Positions 1 through 5,405 of a DNA stretch of 5,405 nt are shown piece by piece. How positions within the stretch are numbered: the first letter of the stretch is position 1; each line of letters starts with the position of its first letter. Source of the DNA: Methanothermococcus okinawensis (GTDB lineage: Archaea; AGJL01; Methanococci; Methanococcales; Methanococcaceae); NCBI GenBank assembly GCA_015661585.1, contig DQVU01000066.1:1-5405 (forward strand), given 5' to 3'. Below the pieces are notes generated by a model, which did no database searches, was not told the DNA's origin, and saw only the letters and a list, made by a program, of their open reading frames with translations. A program made the position numbers and the translations under genes.

Positions 1-72
1 AAAAAGGCATATGTGAAATTGAAGGAAGGATATGACGCTACAGAGGTTGCTGCCAACTTAGGTATCTACTAA
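1..72 (+). CDS. rpl23: Ribosomal protein L23 (uL23), C-terminal 23 residues only
   Basis: The frame is open from the first base and ends in TAA at 70-72. The visible residues are KKAYVKLKEGYDATEVAAN followed by LGIY. From memory, archaeal L23 proteins end in the same pattern: KKA-hydrophobic-V-hydrophobic, an acidic patch, then EVA and a G-I/V-aromatic end, as in the haloarchaeal KKAFVRLSEDDDAQEVAS. L23 binds 23S rRNA domain III near the peptide exit tunnel and forms part of the docking site for SRP. The 5' part of the gene lies outside the window. The gap to rpl2 is 22 bp with no promoter-like interruption, so the two genes are almost certainly co-transcribed. The short length limits independent proof, but the position directly before L2 is the canonical archaeal order. 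Confidence 0.9.
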   Translation, partial: KKAYVKLKEGYDATEVAANLGIY

Positions 73-94
73 TTAATCTTTTTAAGGTGATAGG

Positions 95-820
95 ATGGGA
101 AAAAGATTGATATCCCAGAATAGAGGTAGGGGAACTCCAAAATATACCTCTCCTACCCACAAGAGGAGAGGGGAGGTAAAGTACAGGAAATTCGATGAAT
201 TGGAGAAAAACGGTAAAATAGTAGGGGTAATAACAGATATACTACATGATCCTGGGAGAAGTGCTCCAGTGGCCACTGTGAAGTTTGACAACGGTGAAGA
301 GAAACTGATGCTAATACCTGAAGGGATGAAGGTAAATGATAAAATAGAATGTGGTGTAAAGGCAGAGATAAAACCTGGAAATGTACTACCAATAGGCCAT
401 ATACCTGAAGGTATCCCTGTATATAATATCGAAACTATACCTGGAGATGGAGGTAAGTTAGTTAGAGCTGGAGGATGCTACGCATATATAATCGCCCATG
501 ACAGCGACAAAACCATGGTAAAACTTCCATCAGGATATATAAAGGCCTTACACCCAATGTGTAGGGCAACCATAGGTGTAGTTGCAGGGGGAGGGAGGAA
601 GGAGAAACCATTTACAAAGGCTGGTAAGAAGTACCACGCCATGAAGGCCAAGGCTATTGTATGGCCAAGGGTAAGGGGAGTTGCAATGAATGCAGTAGAT
701 CACCCATTCGGTGGAGGTAGGCATCAACATGTTGGTAAACCTACAACGATCTCGAGAAATGCACCTCCAGGTAGAAAGGTTGGACATATCGCCGCTAGGA
801 GAACTGGGAGAAGGAGGTAA
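95..820 (+). CDS. rpl2: 50S ribosomal protein L2 (uL2)
   Basis: L2 is a core large-subunit protein that binds 23S rRNA, supports subunit association and lies near the peptidyl-transferase centre. The 241-residue product has the usual archaeal length. It opens with the archaeal signature MGKRLISQNRGRGTP. The conserved C-terminal motif is at residues about 197-215 (AMNAVDHPFGGGRHQHVGK); His203 corresponds to the functionally important histidine of bacterial L2 (E. coli His229). The very basic tail GHIAARRTGRRR is also typical. The start is fixed by AGGTGAT at 85-91, three bases before ATG, and by the conserved N-terminus. The gene is second of three in the visible part of the operon: 22 bp after rpl23 and 24 bp before rps19. 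No lesions or unusual codon use are seen. Confidence 0.98.
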   Translation: MGKRLISQNRGRGTPKYTSPTHKRRGEVKYRKFDELEKNGKIVGVITDILHDPGRSAPVATVKFDNGEEKLMLIPEGMKVNDKIECGVKAEIKPGNVLPIGHIPEGIPVYNIETIPGDGGKLVRAGGCYAYIIAHDSDKTMVKLPSGYIKALHPMCRATIGVVAGGGRKEKPFTKAGKKYHAMKAKAIVWPRVRGVAMNAVDHPFGGGRHQHVGKPTTISRNAPPGRKVGHIAARRTGRRR

Positions 821-844
821 AAAATAATATAAAATGGTGAAAAC

Positions 845-1321
845 ATGGCTAGGAAATCTGGAGGAAGAAGGGCGAGGAAGAAAAAACAGGAAACTTTAAT
901 AAGGAGAGGGGAATTTAGATATAGAGGATATACCTTAGATGAACTTCTAAAGATGCCACTGAAAAAATTCGCAGAACTCCTCCCAGCTAGACAGAGGAGG
1001 AGTTTGTTAAGGAGTTTAGCTAGGGGTGTCAATCCAAAGCATAGGAAGTTGCTGAAGAAGATTAGAAGGGCGAGGAGATTGTTGAATAGGGGCAAAGAAC
1101 CTAAGATAATAAGAACTCACTGTAGGGACTTTATAATTATTCCAGAGATGGTAGGGCTAACCTTTGGTGTGTATAATGGGCAGGAGTTTAAAGAAGTAAA
1201 AATAGTACCAGAAGCTATTGGAAGATACTTGGGAGAGTTTTCCCTAACGAGGAAGATTGTTAAACATGGTGCTCCAGGGGTAGGTGCTACCAGAGGATCC
1301 ATGTTCGTACCTATTAAGTAA
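845..1321 (+). CDS. rps19: 30S ribosomal protein S19 (uS19, archaeal long form)
   Basis: S19 sits in the head of the small subunit, next to S13, and contacts the intersubunit bridge and A-site region. The 158-residue protein has the archaeal/eukaryotic (S15e-like) architecture. A basic N-terminal extension (residues 1-85, including [12 protein letters not shown] and the lysine/arginine-rich stretch 65-83) precedes the universal S19 core. Core motifs visible are [15 protein letters not shown] (90-104), VYNGQEF (109-115), [16 protein letters not shown] (121-136) and the end [22 protein letters not shown] at 836-840, four bases before the ATG, supports the start. It is the last ribosomal gene of this cluster: T-rich sequence and a convergent gene follow instead of L22 and S3. 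Confidence 0.97.
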   Translation: MARKSGGRRARKKKQETLIRRGEFRYRGYTLDELLKMPLKKFAELLPARQRRSLLRSLARGVNPKHRKLLKKIRRARRLLNRGKEPKIIRTHCRDFIIIPEMVGLTFGVYNGQEFKEVKIVPEAIGRYLGEFSLTRKIVKHGAPGVGATRGSMFVPIK

Positions 1322-1452
1322 TATTATTATCATTTTTCTTTATATTATTTTAATCTTAGTTCTTATCAAAGTAATAGTTATTTTTTATTTAAAAAGCCTA
1401 CTCTTAAACCATCTCTTATTACCAATGGAGTTAGATCCTCTTTTAATACCTC
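1322..1452 (+). terminator. Convergent spacer with T-tract terminator region of the ribosomal operon
   Basis: The spacer between rps19 and the oppositely oriented UPF0280 gene is strongly T-rich on the plus strand. Tracts include CATTTTTCTTT near 1332-1342, ATTATTTTAATC near 1346-1357, and TTATTTTTTATTT at 1378-1390. Archaeal RNA polymerase terminates at such oligo-T runs without needing a hairpin, so these are the likely end of the L23-L2-S19 transcript. On the minus strand the only comparable run is TTTTT at 1395-1391, about 58 bases past the UPF0280 stop. I see no GC-rich stem or RNA gene. The proximal part (1378-1452) also holds an in-frame open stretch downstream of UPF0280, described separately. 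Confidence 0.5.
1378..1452 (-). other. 24-codon in-frame open stretch directly after the UPF0280 stop
   Basis: Reading the minus strand straight through the UPF0280 TGA (1455-1453) in the same frame gives 24 more sense codons before TAA at 1380-1378. The stretch begins EVLKEDLTPLVIRDG and ends GFLNKK, and has ordinary amphipathic, protein-like composition. It has no start codon of its own. It could be a decayed C-terminal tail, a product of UGA readthrough, or a chance open frame; in AT-rich DNA a 24-codon open stretch is not rare. There is no GC-rich SECIS-like hairpin downstream, which argues against selenocysteine. Confidence 0.3.
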
Positions 1453-2151
1453 TCAAATCATCTCAAAGAGTTCCCCATAGGTAACCTTTTTATCTGTTTT
1501 AACCAATTTAGGAACTCTTCCCACTTTACCTGCATACTCTCCAACAACTACAAAGACTCCATCAATACCTTCAATACACTCTGCCCTCTCCAACGACCTA
1601 TTTATAGCCTCCTCTGGAGGACCAACTGCAAAGTTTCCTATACTGGTGGCAGCCCCATCTGCAATACTACTCTCCTCTGCAAAGACTACTACTGCATCTG
1701 CATTTCCAAAACTTACAGAGTGACCCACAGTTCCAGAGGAGGTACATACACCGTAACCATCAATTGCCCTATCTCTATCTATTTTAAATCCAATCTCACT
1801 GGAAATTGGTGAATTTCCAGCGTATAGTCCCACAACAACATCCTCAGTGGACTTCAGTGCTATATCTCCCCCGTTGTTGGAGATAATATTTCTACATCCG
1901 TAGTTAGAAACATCCTCGACGATTATCTGGCTGATAGACCCTGCAACTGCCGCCATAGGACCAACATCTGCATTCTCTCCAGATCTTGCCATAAGTTTCA
2001 CAATTCTTGGAGCATCCTCTTCAACTTCTAAAGGTTCATAACTTGTTAAAAACTCTGGACGTCTCGCTATATAGTTTTCAAGGAGTAGTCTTTCCCTAAG
2101 GAGCACACCCTTGGCTATCTCGATGTATACCATACACTCAGTTTTTATCAT
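1453..2151 (-). CDS. UPF0280 family protein (COG2122, ApbE-like fold)
   Basis: The 232-residue product matches the UPF0280 family through most of its length. An N-terminal IKTE motif (2-5) is followed by the R..LL.NYI..RPEF block (21-34), AP.IV..MA (47-55), DVGPMAAVAG (62-71), NNGGDIAL (92-99), GVCTSSGTVGHSVSFGNADA (134-153) and the late ADGAATSIGN (164-173). The NGGD, TS-G and ADGAAT blocks parallel those of ApbE flavin transferases, and the family belongs to that superfamily, but its own reaction is not established. Genetic work in Methanosarcina has, as I recall, tied a COG2122 protein to cysteine/homocysteine synthesis. ATG 2151 is preferred over ATG 2133 because it keeps the conserved IKTE segment. 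No strong Shine-Dalgarno precedes it. A mini-ORF stop overlaps the start (TAATG), and the DUF354 gene lies 55 bp upstream, suggesting an operon. A TTTAAAAAAAAATTT box at 2172-2186 (minus-strand reading) could give an additional, near-leaderless promoter. Confidence 0.92.
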   Translation of the reverse strand: MIKTECMVYIEIAKGVLLRERLLLENYIARRPEFLTSYEPLEVEEDAPRIVKLMARSGENADVGPMAAVAGSISQIIVEDVSNYGCRNIISNNGGDIALKSTEDVVVGLYAGNSPISSEIGFKIDRDRAIDGYGVCTSSGTVGHSVSFGNADAVVVFAEESSIADGAATSIGNFAVGPPEEAINRSLERAECIEGIDGVFVVVGEYAGKVGRVPKLVKTDKKVTYGELFEMI

Positions 2152-2195
2152 TATATTGGATTCCTTAATAGAAATTTTTTTTTAAACTTGAACAT
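2151..2195 (-). CDS. Possible 14-codon leader mini-ORF before UPF0280
   Basis: On the minus strand GGGGGAG (2204-2198) lies two bases before an ATG at 2195. This opens a 14-residue frame, MFKFKKKFLLRNPI, that stops with TAA at 2153-2151. The final A of the stop is also the A of the UPF0280 start, giving TAATG, a classic translational-coupling arrangement. It begins 11 bases after the DUF354 stop. The peptide is short, lysine-rich and matches nothing I know. The purine-rich site is not the GGTGAT form used by the other genes, so this may be chance. Confidence 0.25.
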   Translation of the reverse strand: MFKFKKKFLLRNPI

Positions 2196-2206
2196 AACTC
2201 CCCCTT

Positions 2207-3229
2207 TTATCTTTTTAAGTATTTACATACTCTTTCAAACATCAGATCTGTAGGATCCTCCAAATTGATACTGTTATTCCTCTTTCCAATGTTATCCTCT
2301 ATATAACTTACAATCTCCTTAATAGATAGTAGATGTACCATTCTACCCCTTTCTATTAGATAGTTATCTACACCAAGAATACGTTCAGGATAACATGAGA
2401 CAGTAGGTACTCCTATAACTGCAGCCTCCCTATTCATGGTACCTCCCGCACCAACCATGGCATCAGCATGGTAGAGTAGAGATATAGTATCTACAACCTC
2501 AGGTATGGTAACCCCTAGGAGTGTATATGTCCTCTTCTGTTTCTCACTCCTTGGAAATACTACGATATTACAGTCCATACTCCTCCTCAACTCCCTAATT
2601 ATATAGGGCAGTATATCTCTTTTACCGTTGCAGTAGGAGGAATTTGGGCAGGGCCTCATCACTATAAGGGGAAGATCTCTACTTAGCCCCATTTTCTCTA
2701 CTATCTCTCTATCCAACGGTAGTACGTTGTTCAACCTGGAGTTAACATGTGCCACCTCACAGGTACCCTCAAAGGTTAAAAAATTTCTACCCCCCTGCCT
2801 CCTTAAAAGATACCTGTTGGTACCCTGAGGAGAGATAATCTCATCTACTATAGGTAAAGTTAGTCTATTCTGAGCCTCTGCATATTCGTTATCTACTACA
2901 AATATAGAGGGGATATTTAAACCAAATGCCACCCTTGGAAGTTCAACTGAGTGTTTTGCAATAGCTACCTGGGGTTTATTCTTCAGTACTATCTTCGTCA
3001 GTTTGATAATTCTCTCTGCAGAGTTTATAAGTTTCTCCTCCAATCTTTCCCCATGGGACCCTACCAATATAGGATGGGAGTTATAACTGTAGAGTTTAAC
3101 TATAGATTCAAGGTTTTTAAATCTCCTATAGGTTATAAAATACTCGATCCCTTCCCTTTCAAACCTCCTTATAAGTTGGGAAAAATAGTGAACATGAGGC
3201 GAATTTGTAAAATCTATCCATACGTCCAT
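2207..3229 (-). CDS. DUF354 family protein (COG1817), predicted GT-B-fold sugar enzyme
   Basis: The product has 340 residues from ATG 3229 (341 from ATG 3232; residue numbers below use the longer form). It carries the DUF354 N-terminal signature WIDFTNSPHVHYF (5-17), SVELPRVAFGLNIPSI (95-110), the D.EYAEAQNRLTLPIVD region (114-130), an EGTCEVAHV segment (155-163) matching the family's 'G..E.AYL' position, RPCPNSSYCNGK (193-204), and C-terminal GAGGTMNREAAVIGVPT (261-277). The last motif resembles the nucleotide-sugar-binding GG/EA region of MurG and UDP-GlcNAc 2-epimerase GT-B proteins. A cytosolic role on activated sugars or surface glycans is inferred; no substrate is known. No signal peptide or membrane segment is seen. 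The second of two adjacent ATGs is chosen because GGTGAT then stands three bases upstream, as in rpl2. It probably heads a transcript running into UPF0280. Confidence 0.9.
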   Translation of the reverse strand: MDVWIDFTNSPHVHYFSQLIRRFEREGIEYFITYRRFKNLESIVKLYSYNSHPILVGSHGERLEEKLINSAERIIKLTKIVLKNKPQVAIAKHSVELPRVAFGLNIPSIFVVDNEYAEAQNRLTLPIVDEIISPQGTNRYLLRRQGGRNFLTFEGTCEVAHVNSRLNNVLPLDREIVEKMGLSRDLPLIVMRPCPNSSYCNGKRDILPYIIRELRRSMDCNIVVFPRSEKQKRTYTLLGVTIPEVVDTISLLYHADAMVGAGGTMNREAAVIGVPTVSCYPERILGVDNYLIERGRMVHLLSIKEIVSYIEDNIGKRNNSINLEDPTDLMFERVCKYLKR

Positions 3230-3238
3230 CATATCACC
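3226..3238 (-). promoter_or_regulatory. Ribosome binding site and tandem start codons of the DUF354 gene
   Basis: The minus strand reads GGTGAT (3238-3233) followed at once by ATGATGG. If ATG 3232 were used the spacing would be zero; ATG 3229 leaves three bases, matching rpl2 (three) and close to rps19 (four). The site therefore decides the start in favour of 3229. The whole segment also forms one arm of inverted repeats with upstream sequence. Confidence 0.65.
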
Positions 3239-3268
3239 AGGGATTATAATATGATGATAGTATGATGG
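3226..3268 (-). repeat. Inverted repeat overlapping the DUF354 start region
   Basis: CCATCATA (3226-3233) and TATGATGG (3261-3268) are perfect 8-base inverted repeats separated by 27 bases. A second, overlapping pair also exists on the minus strand: CATCATAT (3256-3249) with ATATGATG (3234-3227), with a 14-base loop that contains most of the GGTGAT site. Both share the start-codon arm, so the two foldings exclude each other. Whether the transcript contains the upstream arms depends on the unmapped start site. Confidence 0.4.
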
Positions 3269-3357
3269 TATTAAAATTATTATTATAATAAAAATAATAA
3301 TATTCTAAATTAAAAATTATAGTCAAACATTAATAAGAGGTAAAATAATAAAATTAT
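3239..3357 (-). promoter_or_regulatory. AT-rich upstream region of the DUF354 gene, probable promoter
   Basis: This stretch is almost entirely A and T and follows the terminator of the 613-aa gene, so the DUF354-UPF0280 unit should start here. TATA-like candidates on the minus strand include TTTATTATAATA near 3293-3282 and TTTTAATA at 3277-3270. With usual archaeal spacing these would place the transcript start near 3261 or 3247. The low complexity prevents choosing one. There is no GC-rich island that would suggest an RNA gene in a thermophile. Confidence 0.35.
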
Positions 3358-3407
3358 TAAAAAAATAAAAAGGAAAACTCTTCTATTCTTCCTTTTCTAT
3401 TTTTTTA
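3358..3407 (-). terminator. Hairpin and T-tract terminator of the 613-aa gene
   Basis: AAAAGGAA (3368-3375) and TTCCTTTT (3389-3396) are perfect inverted repeats around a 13-base loop. Beyond a bulged C at 3397, pairing continues through A/T pairs out to 3358/3407, giving about 18 pairs. In the minus-strand direction, leaving the gene that ends at 3453, the downstream arm is TTCCTTTTTATTTTTTT, an ideal archaeal oligo-U exit signal. T-rich sequence is also present on the plus strand (T7 at 3400-3406), so the element could work both ways, but no plus-strand gene reaches it. Confidence 0.6.
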
Positions 3408-3452
3408 TTTTTTAATTATTTTTCAAGACTATAATCGGCAATAATGAAAATT

Positions 3453-5294
3453 TTACTTTATCCTGTAGGATCCCCCTGAAAGGTATAAAACTACTTTATT
3501 TAACTCCCTACTGTATTCCTCAACAGATATGTTCTCTGGATAGACAACACTTTTACTGTATACAGTTACCTTCATAGGAATGTTGGATTGTAGAACTATA
3601 CTGCTGTTTCTTATATAGATATCACATTTCATGTAGTTGTTTATCCATTTAGAGTAATCTCTAAATGAACAGATCCAGGTGTAGTTATCTTCCCAATGGT
3701 AGAGTATACTGTAGTTGTACTCAACTATATCTCCTATATAGACACCAGGTATCTCCTCCTCTGGAGGTATATAGCATTCCTTTATAAAGGGCACTCCGTA
3801 TAAATCCTCAAATATACCAGGTATCTTCAATATAGTGATGTTATTTTCTATAGTAGGTTCTCCCTTTCCAGGTATTACTATATATTCTACCTTATTCCCT
3901 ATATTTAACTTCCACTTTAACTCTCTATTATCCTTTCCAAGTATTGCATCTAAGAGACACCTATCATTTGAAGGTAACAACAACCCATTTACTCCCTTGG
4001 TTAAGGCGTTGCCGTAGTTCTTTACAAACCAGTGGTTAAAGTATTTGTATTTATCTTCATTTAATTTAGAATCTAAGGTTAAAGGTACAGGCTCTCCCTG
4101 ATAATACCAGAGGGAGATTCCACCATCTCTATCTGTACTAGGTTCATCCTTTATATAGTCATAGTACTCGTTTTCAGAGGTTACCTCCTTTCTCCAGTAT
4201 CCCATTTTAACAGTCCCTATGTATGATACAGTTTCTGGGTAGAAATCTCCTACAGGATCATTTTTAAAGGTTTCAGGTGCCTTATAGACGTATATACTTG
4301 GGTAATAGCCCATAGATAGGATATCTAGATCTCTAGTGTAGTATTCTCTCTCAACGGGATTTACATAGGTGTGGAAGTAGGTATTCTTAAACCTTTTCTT
4401 AAACCAGTAGTCGTTAAGTAATTCTTCCAACTCATCCCTACCTACATCACTCTTCTCGATAACATCTAAAAGTTCATCACCTGTGGAGATGTAGGTAATG
4501 TTTATATTTAGGAGTTTTGAAAGTGTTTTTAAATGTTTTATCTTTTTATTTATAAATCCATCATCCCTCCAATCCACCTTCAATTTACGCCCTGCCACCT
4601 CTATTATATAATCCCCCTTATCATCCAATACAGCCTTTTGCACAGCCACACCTGTTATAAGGGTGTGTCTGTACCTGGGAGGTACTTTATTTATATAGGC
4701 AAATGTTCCGTTGTTCTCAGATACGTAATACCCTACAAAGTCCAGTATCTCCTTACTGTTTGGATCGATGTTGTAGGTTATAAGTACCTTCTTAGGTTTG
4801 ATCTCGAATATACATTTTTCTTTATCTATCAGTTTTATGCTGATGTTGGATGAAGGCTTATTGTTAATAATATATTTGGTGTTGTTCACAGGTTTTGGTG
4901 GATGATATATCAATGCCCCATCGTTATCGCGATAAACATATTTAAGGATGGGAGATGTCATAGAATCCTCAGTATAGACTATTGTACTGTCTCCCACATC
5001 TACAAGGACATATCCTTCATAATCAGGAATCTTCTCTGGACTAACCCTGCTGATATTGAGTTTATTAAGTATCCAACCCTTTCTTTTTATGTTATATCTT
5101 TCGTCTATGTAGAAAATAACTATATCATTGTTGTTCAGATAGTGGTTCAACTCATCTTCACTGCTAATAGAGGAGAGAGGGACGTAGTGGACAGGTATTG
5201 TTGAGATCCATTTATACTCTATATCCATGGCATCACAACTTAAAAGTAGGATAGAAGTAATAAAAATTAGGATAGAGAGACATCTGATAGACAT
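3453..5294 (-). CDS. Predicted secreted, glycosylated protein of unknown function (613 aa)
   Basis: I do not recognise this family. The N-terminus is a clear export signal: a short basic start (MSIR), a hydrophobic core (CLSILIFITSILLL, 5-18), then SCDA-MD. LLSC at 17-20 is lipobox-like, so it may be a lipoprotein or be cleaved after Ala22. There is no second membrane segment and no C-terminal anchor; the end is GGSYRIK. Ten N-X-S/T sequons are visible (Asn 80, 137, 150, 195, 265, 485, 527, 537, 563, 588), fitting an archaeal N-glycosylated surface protein. Cysteines besides 5 and 20 are at 161, 446, 507, 542 and 557. The mature part is rich in Tyr and Trp, mostly beta-like, with a helical stretch at about 248-300. 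No catalytic motif is evident. The start is supported by AGGTGAT (5306-5300), five bases before ATG. It is transcribed alone: own promoter, terminator downstream, 220 bp before the next gene. Confidence 0.85.
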   Translation of the reverse strand: MSIRCLSILIFITSILLLSCDAMDIEYKWISTIPVHYVPLSSISSEDELNHYLNNNDIVIFYIDERYNIKRKGWILNKLNISRVSPEKIPDYEGYVLVDVGDSTIVYTEDSMTSPILKYVYRDNDGALIYHPPKPVNNTKYIINNKPSSNISIKLIDKEKCIFEIKPKKVLITYNIDPNSKEILDFVGYYVSENNGTFAYINKVPPRYRHTLITGVAVQKAVLDDKGDYIIEVAGRKLKVDWRDDGFINKKIKHLKTLSKLLNINITYISTGDELLDVIEKSDVGRDELEELLNDYWFKKRFKNTYFHTYVNPVEREYYTRDLDILSMGYYPSIYVYKAPETFKNDPVGDFYPETVSYIGTVKMGYWRKEVTSENEYYDYIKDEPSTDRDGGISLWYYQGEPVPLTLDSKLNEDKYKYFNHWFVKNYGNALTKGVNGLLLPSNDRCLLDAILGKDNRELKWKLNIGNKVEYIVIPGKGEPTIENNITILKIPGIFEDLYGVPFIKECYIPPEEEIPGVYIGDIVEYNYSILYHWEDNYTWICSFRDYSKWINNYMKCDIYIRNSSIVLQSNIPMKVTVYSKSVVYPENISVEEYSRELNKVVLYLSGGSYRIK

Positions 5295-5405
5295 TTACCA
5301 TCACCTTCGAAGTTTGAGAGATCCTGAATATTCAGTTTGAGAAATGTGGATATACAAGAACCTAAGAATTATTATTATGATGATATTTTTCCTTTTCTTT
5401 ATTGT
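5295..5405 (-). promoter_or_regulatory. Promoter and leader of the 613-aa gene
   Basis: The minus strand upstream of ATG 5294 carries a good Shine-Dalgarno (AGGTGAT, 5306-5300). A TATA-like TTGTATATCC lies at 5357-5348 and a further AT-rich AAAAATATCATC lies near 5390-5379. With the nearer box and usual archaeal spacing, transcription would begin around 5326, giving a leader of about 30 bases. No coding sequence is seen out to the window edge, so the neighbour upstream is unknown. Confidence 0.45.
5311..5342 (-). repeat. Palindrome with flanking direct repeats, possible operator
   Basis: CTGAATATTCAG at 5324-5335 is a perfect 12-base palindrome. It is bracketed by two copies of AGTTTGAGA, at 5311-5319 and 5334-5342, whose starts are 23 bases apart. 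The block lies between the TATA-like box (5348-5357) and the Shine-Dalgarno, about where the transcript should start, which is a usual place for an archaeal repressor site. The binding protein is unknown. Confidence 0.4.

Noticed and set aside
724..1095. A 123-codon open frame on the minus strand opposite rpl2 and rps19, with hydrophobic leucine/phenylalanine-rich sequence.
   Set aside because: It lies antisense to two conserved ribosomal genes; its hydrophobic look is the complement of Lys/Arg-rich codons. No promoter or ribosome site supports it.
1453..1455. Selenocysteine at the UPF0280 TGA.
   Set aside because: The order does use selenocysteine, but no SECIS-like GC-rich hairpin follows, the tail is short and the family is not a known selenoprotein. 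It is kept only as a minor option under the readthrough finding.
1284..1484. A 66-codon plus-strand open frame across the rps19 end and the spacer.
   Set aside because: It overlaps rps19 out of frame and is translated from AT-rich spacer into an I/L-rich string; it has no GGTGA-type site and also runs antisense over the UPF0280 end.
2951..3265. A 104-codon plus-strand open frame opposite the DUF354 gene.
   Set aside because: It is antisense to a well-supported conserved gene, and the product has no recognisable family features.
3269..3365. Repetitive-looking A/T stretch considered as a CRISPR leader, origin or transposon remnant.
   Set aside because: There are no regularly spaced repeats, no terminal inverted repeats with target duplications and no GC-rich RNA-like island. 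It is best explained as an AT-rich promoter and terminator spacer.
4533..5204. Two plus-strand open frames of about 100 codons opposite the 613-aa gene.
   Set aside because: The minus-strand gene has a signal peptide, a good Shine-Dalgarno, sequons and a terminator; the opposite frames have none of these and look like antisense shadows.

Overview
This window looks like chromosomal DNA from a thermophilic methanogen of the order Methanococcales (Methanocaldococcus, Methanotorris or Methanothermococcus type). The evidence is archaeal-type ribosomal proteins L23, L2 and S19 in that order, GGTGAT-type Shine-Dalgarno sites, arginine written mostly as AGG/AGA and isoleucine often as ATA, very AT-rich spacers, charge-rich proteins, and a ribosomal cluster that stops after S19. 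The genus cannot be fixed from the sequence alone.

Layout. Positions 1-1321 (+ strand) hold the end of an L3-L4-L23-L2-S19 type operon: the last 23 codons of rpl23, then complete rpl2 and rps19, with 22 and 24 bp gaps. T-rich tracts follow. From 1453 onward all genes are on the minus strand, so rps19 converges on its neighbour. In minus-strand reading order the right-hand genes are: a 613-aa exported protein of unknown function (5294-3453) with its own promoter region and a hairpin/T-tract terminator; a 220-bp, almost pure A+T spacer; a DUF354 (COG1817) GT-B-fold protein (start best placed at 3229, end 2207); and, 55 bp on, a UPF0280 (COG2122, ApbE-superfamily) protein (2151-1453). The last two probably share a transcript.

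How the genes relate. The ribosomal proteins are a housekeeping block. The DUF354 protein resembles nucleotide-sugar enzymes. The 613-aa protein is secreted, with ten N-glycosylation sequons. A shared surface or glycan role for these two is only a guess from adjacency, because they appear to be separate transcription units. UPF0280 is a flavin-transferase-like fold whose family has been linked to methanogen sulfur metabolism; nothing here ties it functionally to its neighbours.

Points worth checking are a 24-codon in-frame, protein-like extension beyond the UPF0280 stop, a 14-codon mini-ORF whose stop overlaps the UPF0280 start (TAATG), a palindrome flanked by direct repeats at the 613-aa gene promoter, and an inverted repeat that could cover the DUF354 start codons. 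I found no tRNA, rRNA, CRISPR array, insertion sequence or convincing defence system.
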